Shown one piece after another: positions 14,904 to 14,927 of a stretch of 14,927 nucleotides of DNA; position 1 is the stretch's first letter, and every line of letters begins with the position of its first letter. Origin of the DNA: Beroe ovata (Eukaryota > Ctenophora > Nuda > Beroida > Beroidae); contig CAMPET010000055.1 of assembly GCA_946803715.1 (NCBI GenBank), forward strand, positions 113,186 to 128,112. The letters run 5' to 3'. The position numbers were made by a program, and so were the translations under genes. The notes beneath the pieces were generated by a model, which saw only the letters and a list, made by a program, of their open reading frames with translations, was not told the DNA's origin and searched no databases.

Positions 14904-14927
14904 CGTGTGTGTGTGTGTGTGTGTGTG
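14904..14927. repeat. (GT)n microsatellite at right edge
   Basis: A pure GT run closes the window. It lies in the FASN-like intron upstream of exon 14709-14867, separating it from the expected ketosynthase exons. Together with the AC tract at 1-40 it suggests that contig ends fell on simple repeats. Confidence 0.95.

Noticed and set aside
1-14927. Bacterial or fungal polyketide synthase cluster, CRISPR, tRNA or rRNA
   Set aside because: The gene is intron-rich with animal-type domain order and poly(A) signals, and SDHD is nuclear mitochondrial. No spaced repeats or tRNA/rRNA structures were seen.

Overview
This window is nuclear DNA from an animal. Every recognisable gene is split by short introns (55-445 bp) with GT-AG borders and conserved splice phases, poly(A) signals lie 40-55 bases past stop codons, and two products are animal-type proteins. 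The compact genes, short introns and invertebrate-like divergence suggest an early-branching metazoan, perhaps a sponge, but that is inference. No bacterial operon, tRNA, rRNA or CRISPR signal was seen.

The dominant feature (5702-14867, minus strand) is most of a multidomain fatty acid synthase (FASN-like). I could resolve 22 exons that close exactly in frame (5121 nt, 1706 aa). Reading right to left they encode the KS-AT linker, malonyl/acetyl transferase (AT), dehydratase (DH), degenerate methyltransferase, enoyl reductase (ER), ketoreductase (KR), acyl carrier protein (ACP) and only the last ~50 residues of the thioesterase (TE). The ketosynthase lies beyond the right edge. About 200 residues of TE core, with the catalytic serine, are absent.

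Left of it, on the same strand, is a complete three-exon SDHD gene (small membrane anchor of mitochondrial complex II, 3983-4599) with an apparent GC-AG intron, then a two-exon gene for a 90-residue protein of unknown function (3291-3671). Further left are exons of a coiled-coil protein (1565-2146), a possible terminal exon (2262-2479) with its own poly(A) signal, a plus-strand terminal exon (690-861), and two minus-strand exons of an unrecognised protein (45-472).

The spaces hold GC-rich fold-back elements (2894-3016, 5056-5452). A ~1.15 kb tandem duplication (12333-13486 and 13488-14647) carries two AT exons and meets at a single N, which points to two unmerged haplotypes rather than a real duplication. 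Both window ends are (CA)n/(GT)n microsatellites. The most valuable observations are the TE-core loss, Lys at the malonyl-binding Arg position of the AT, the N-junction duplication, the GC-AG intron and a stop-free in-frame KR intron. I found no convincing wholly new system.
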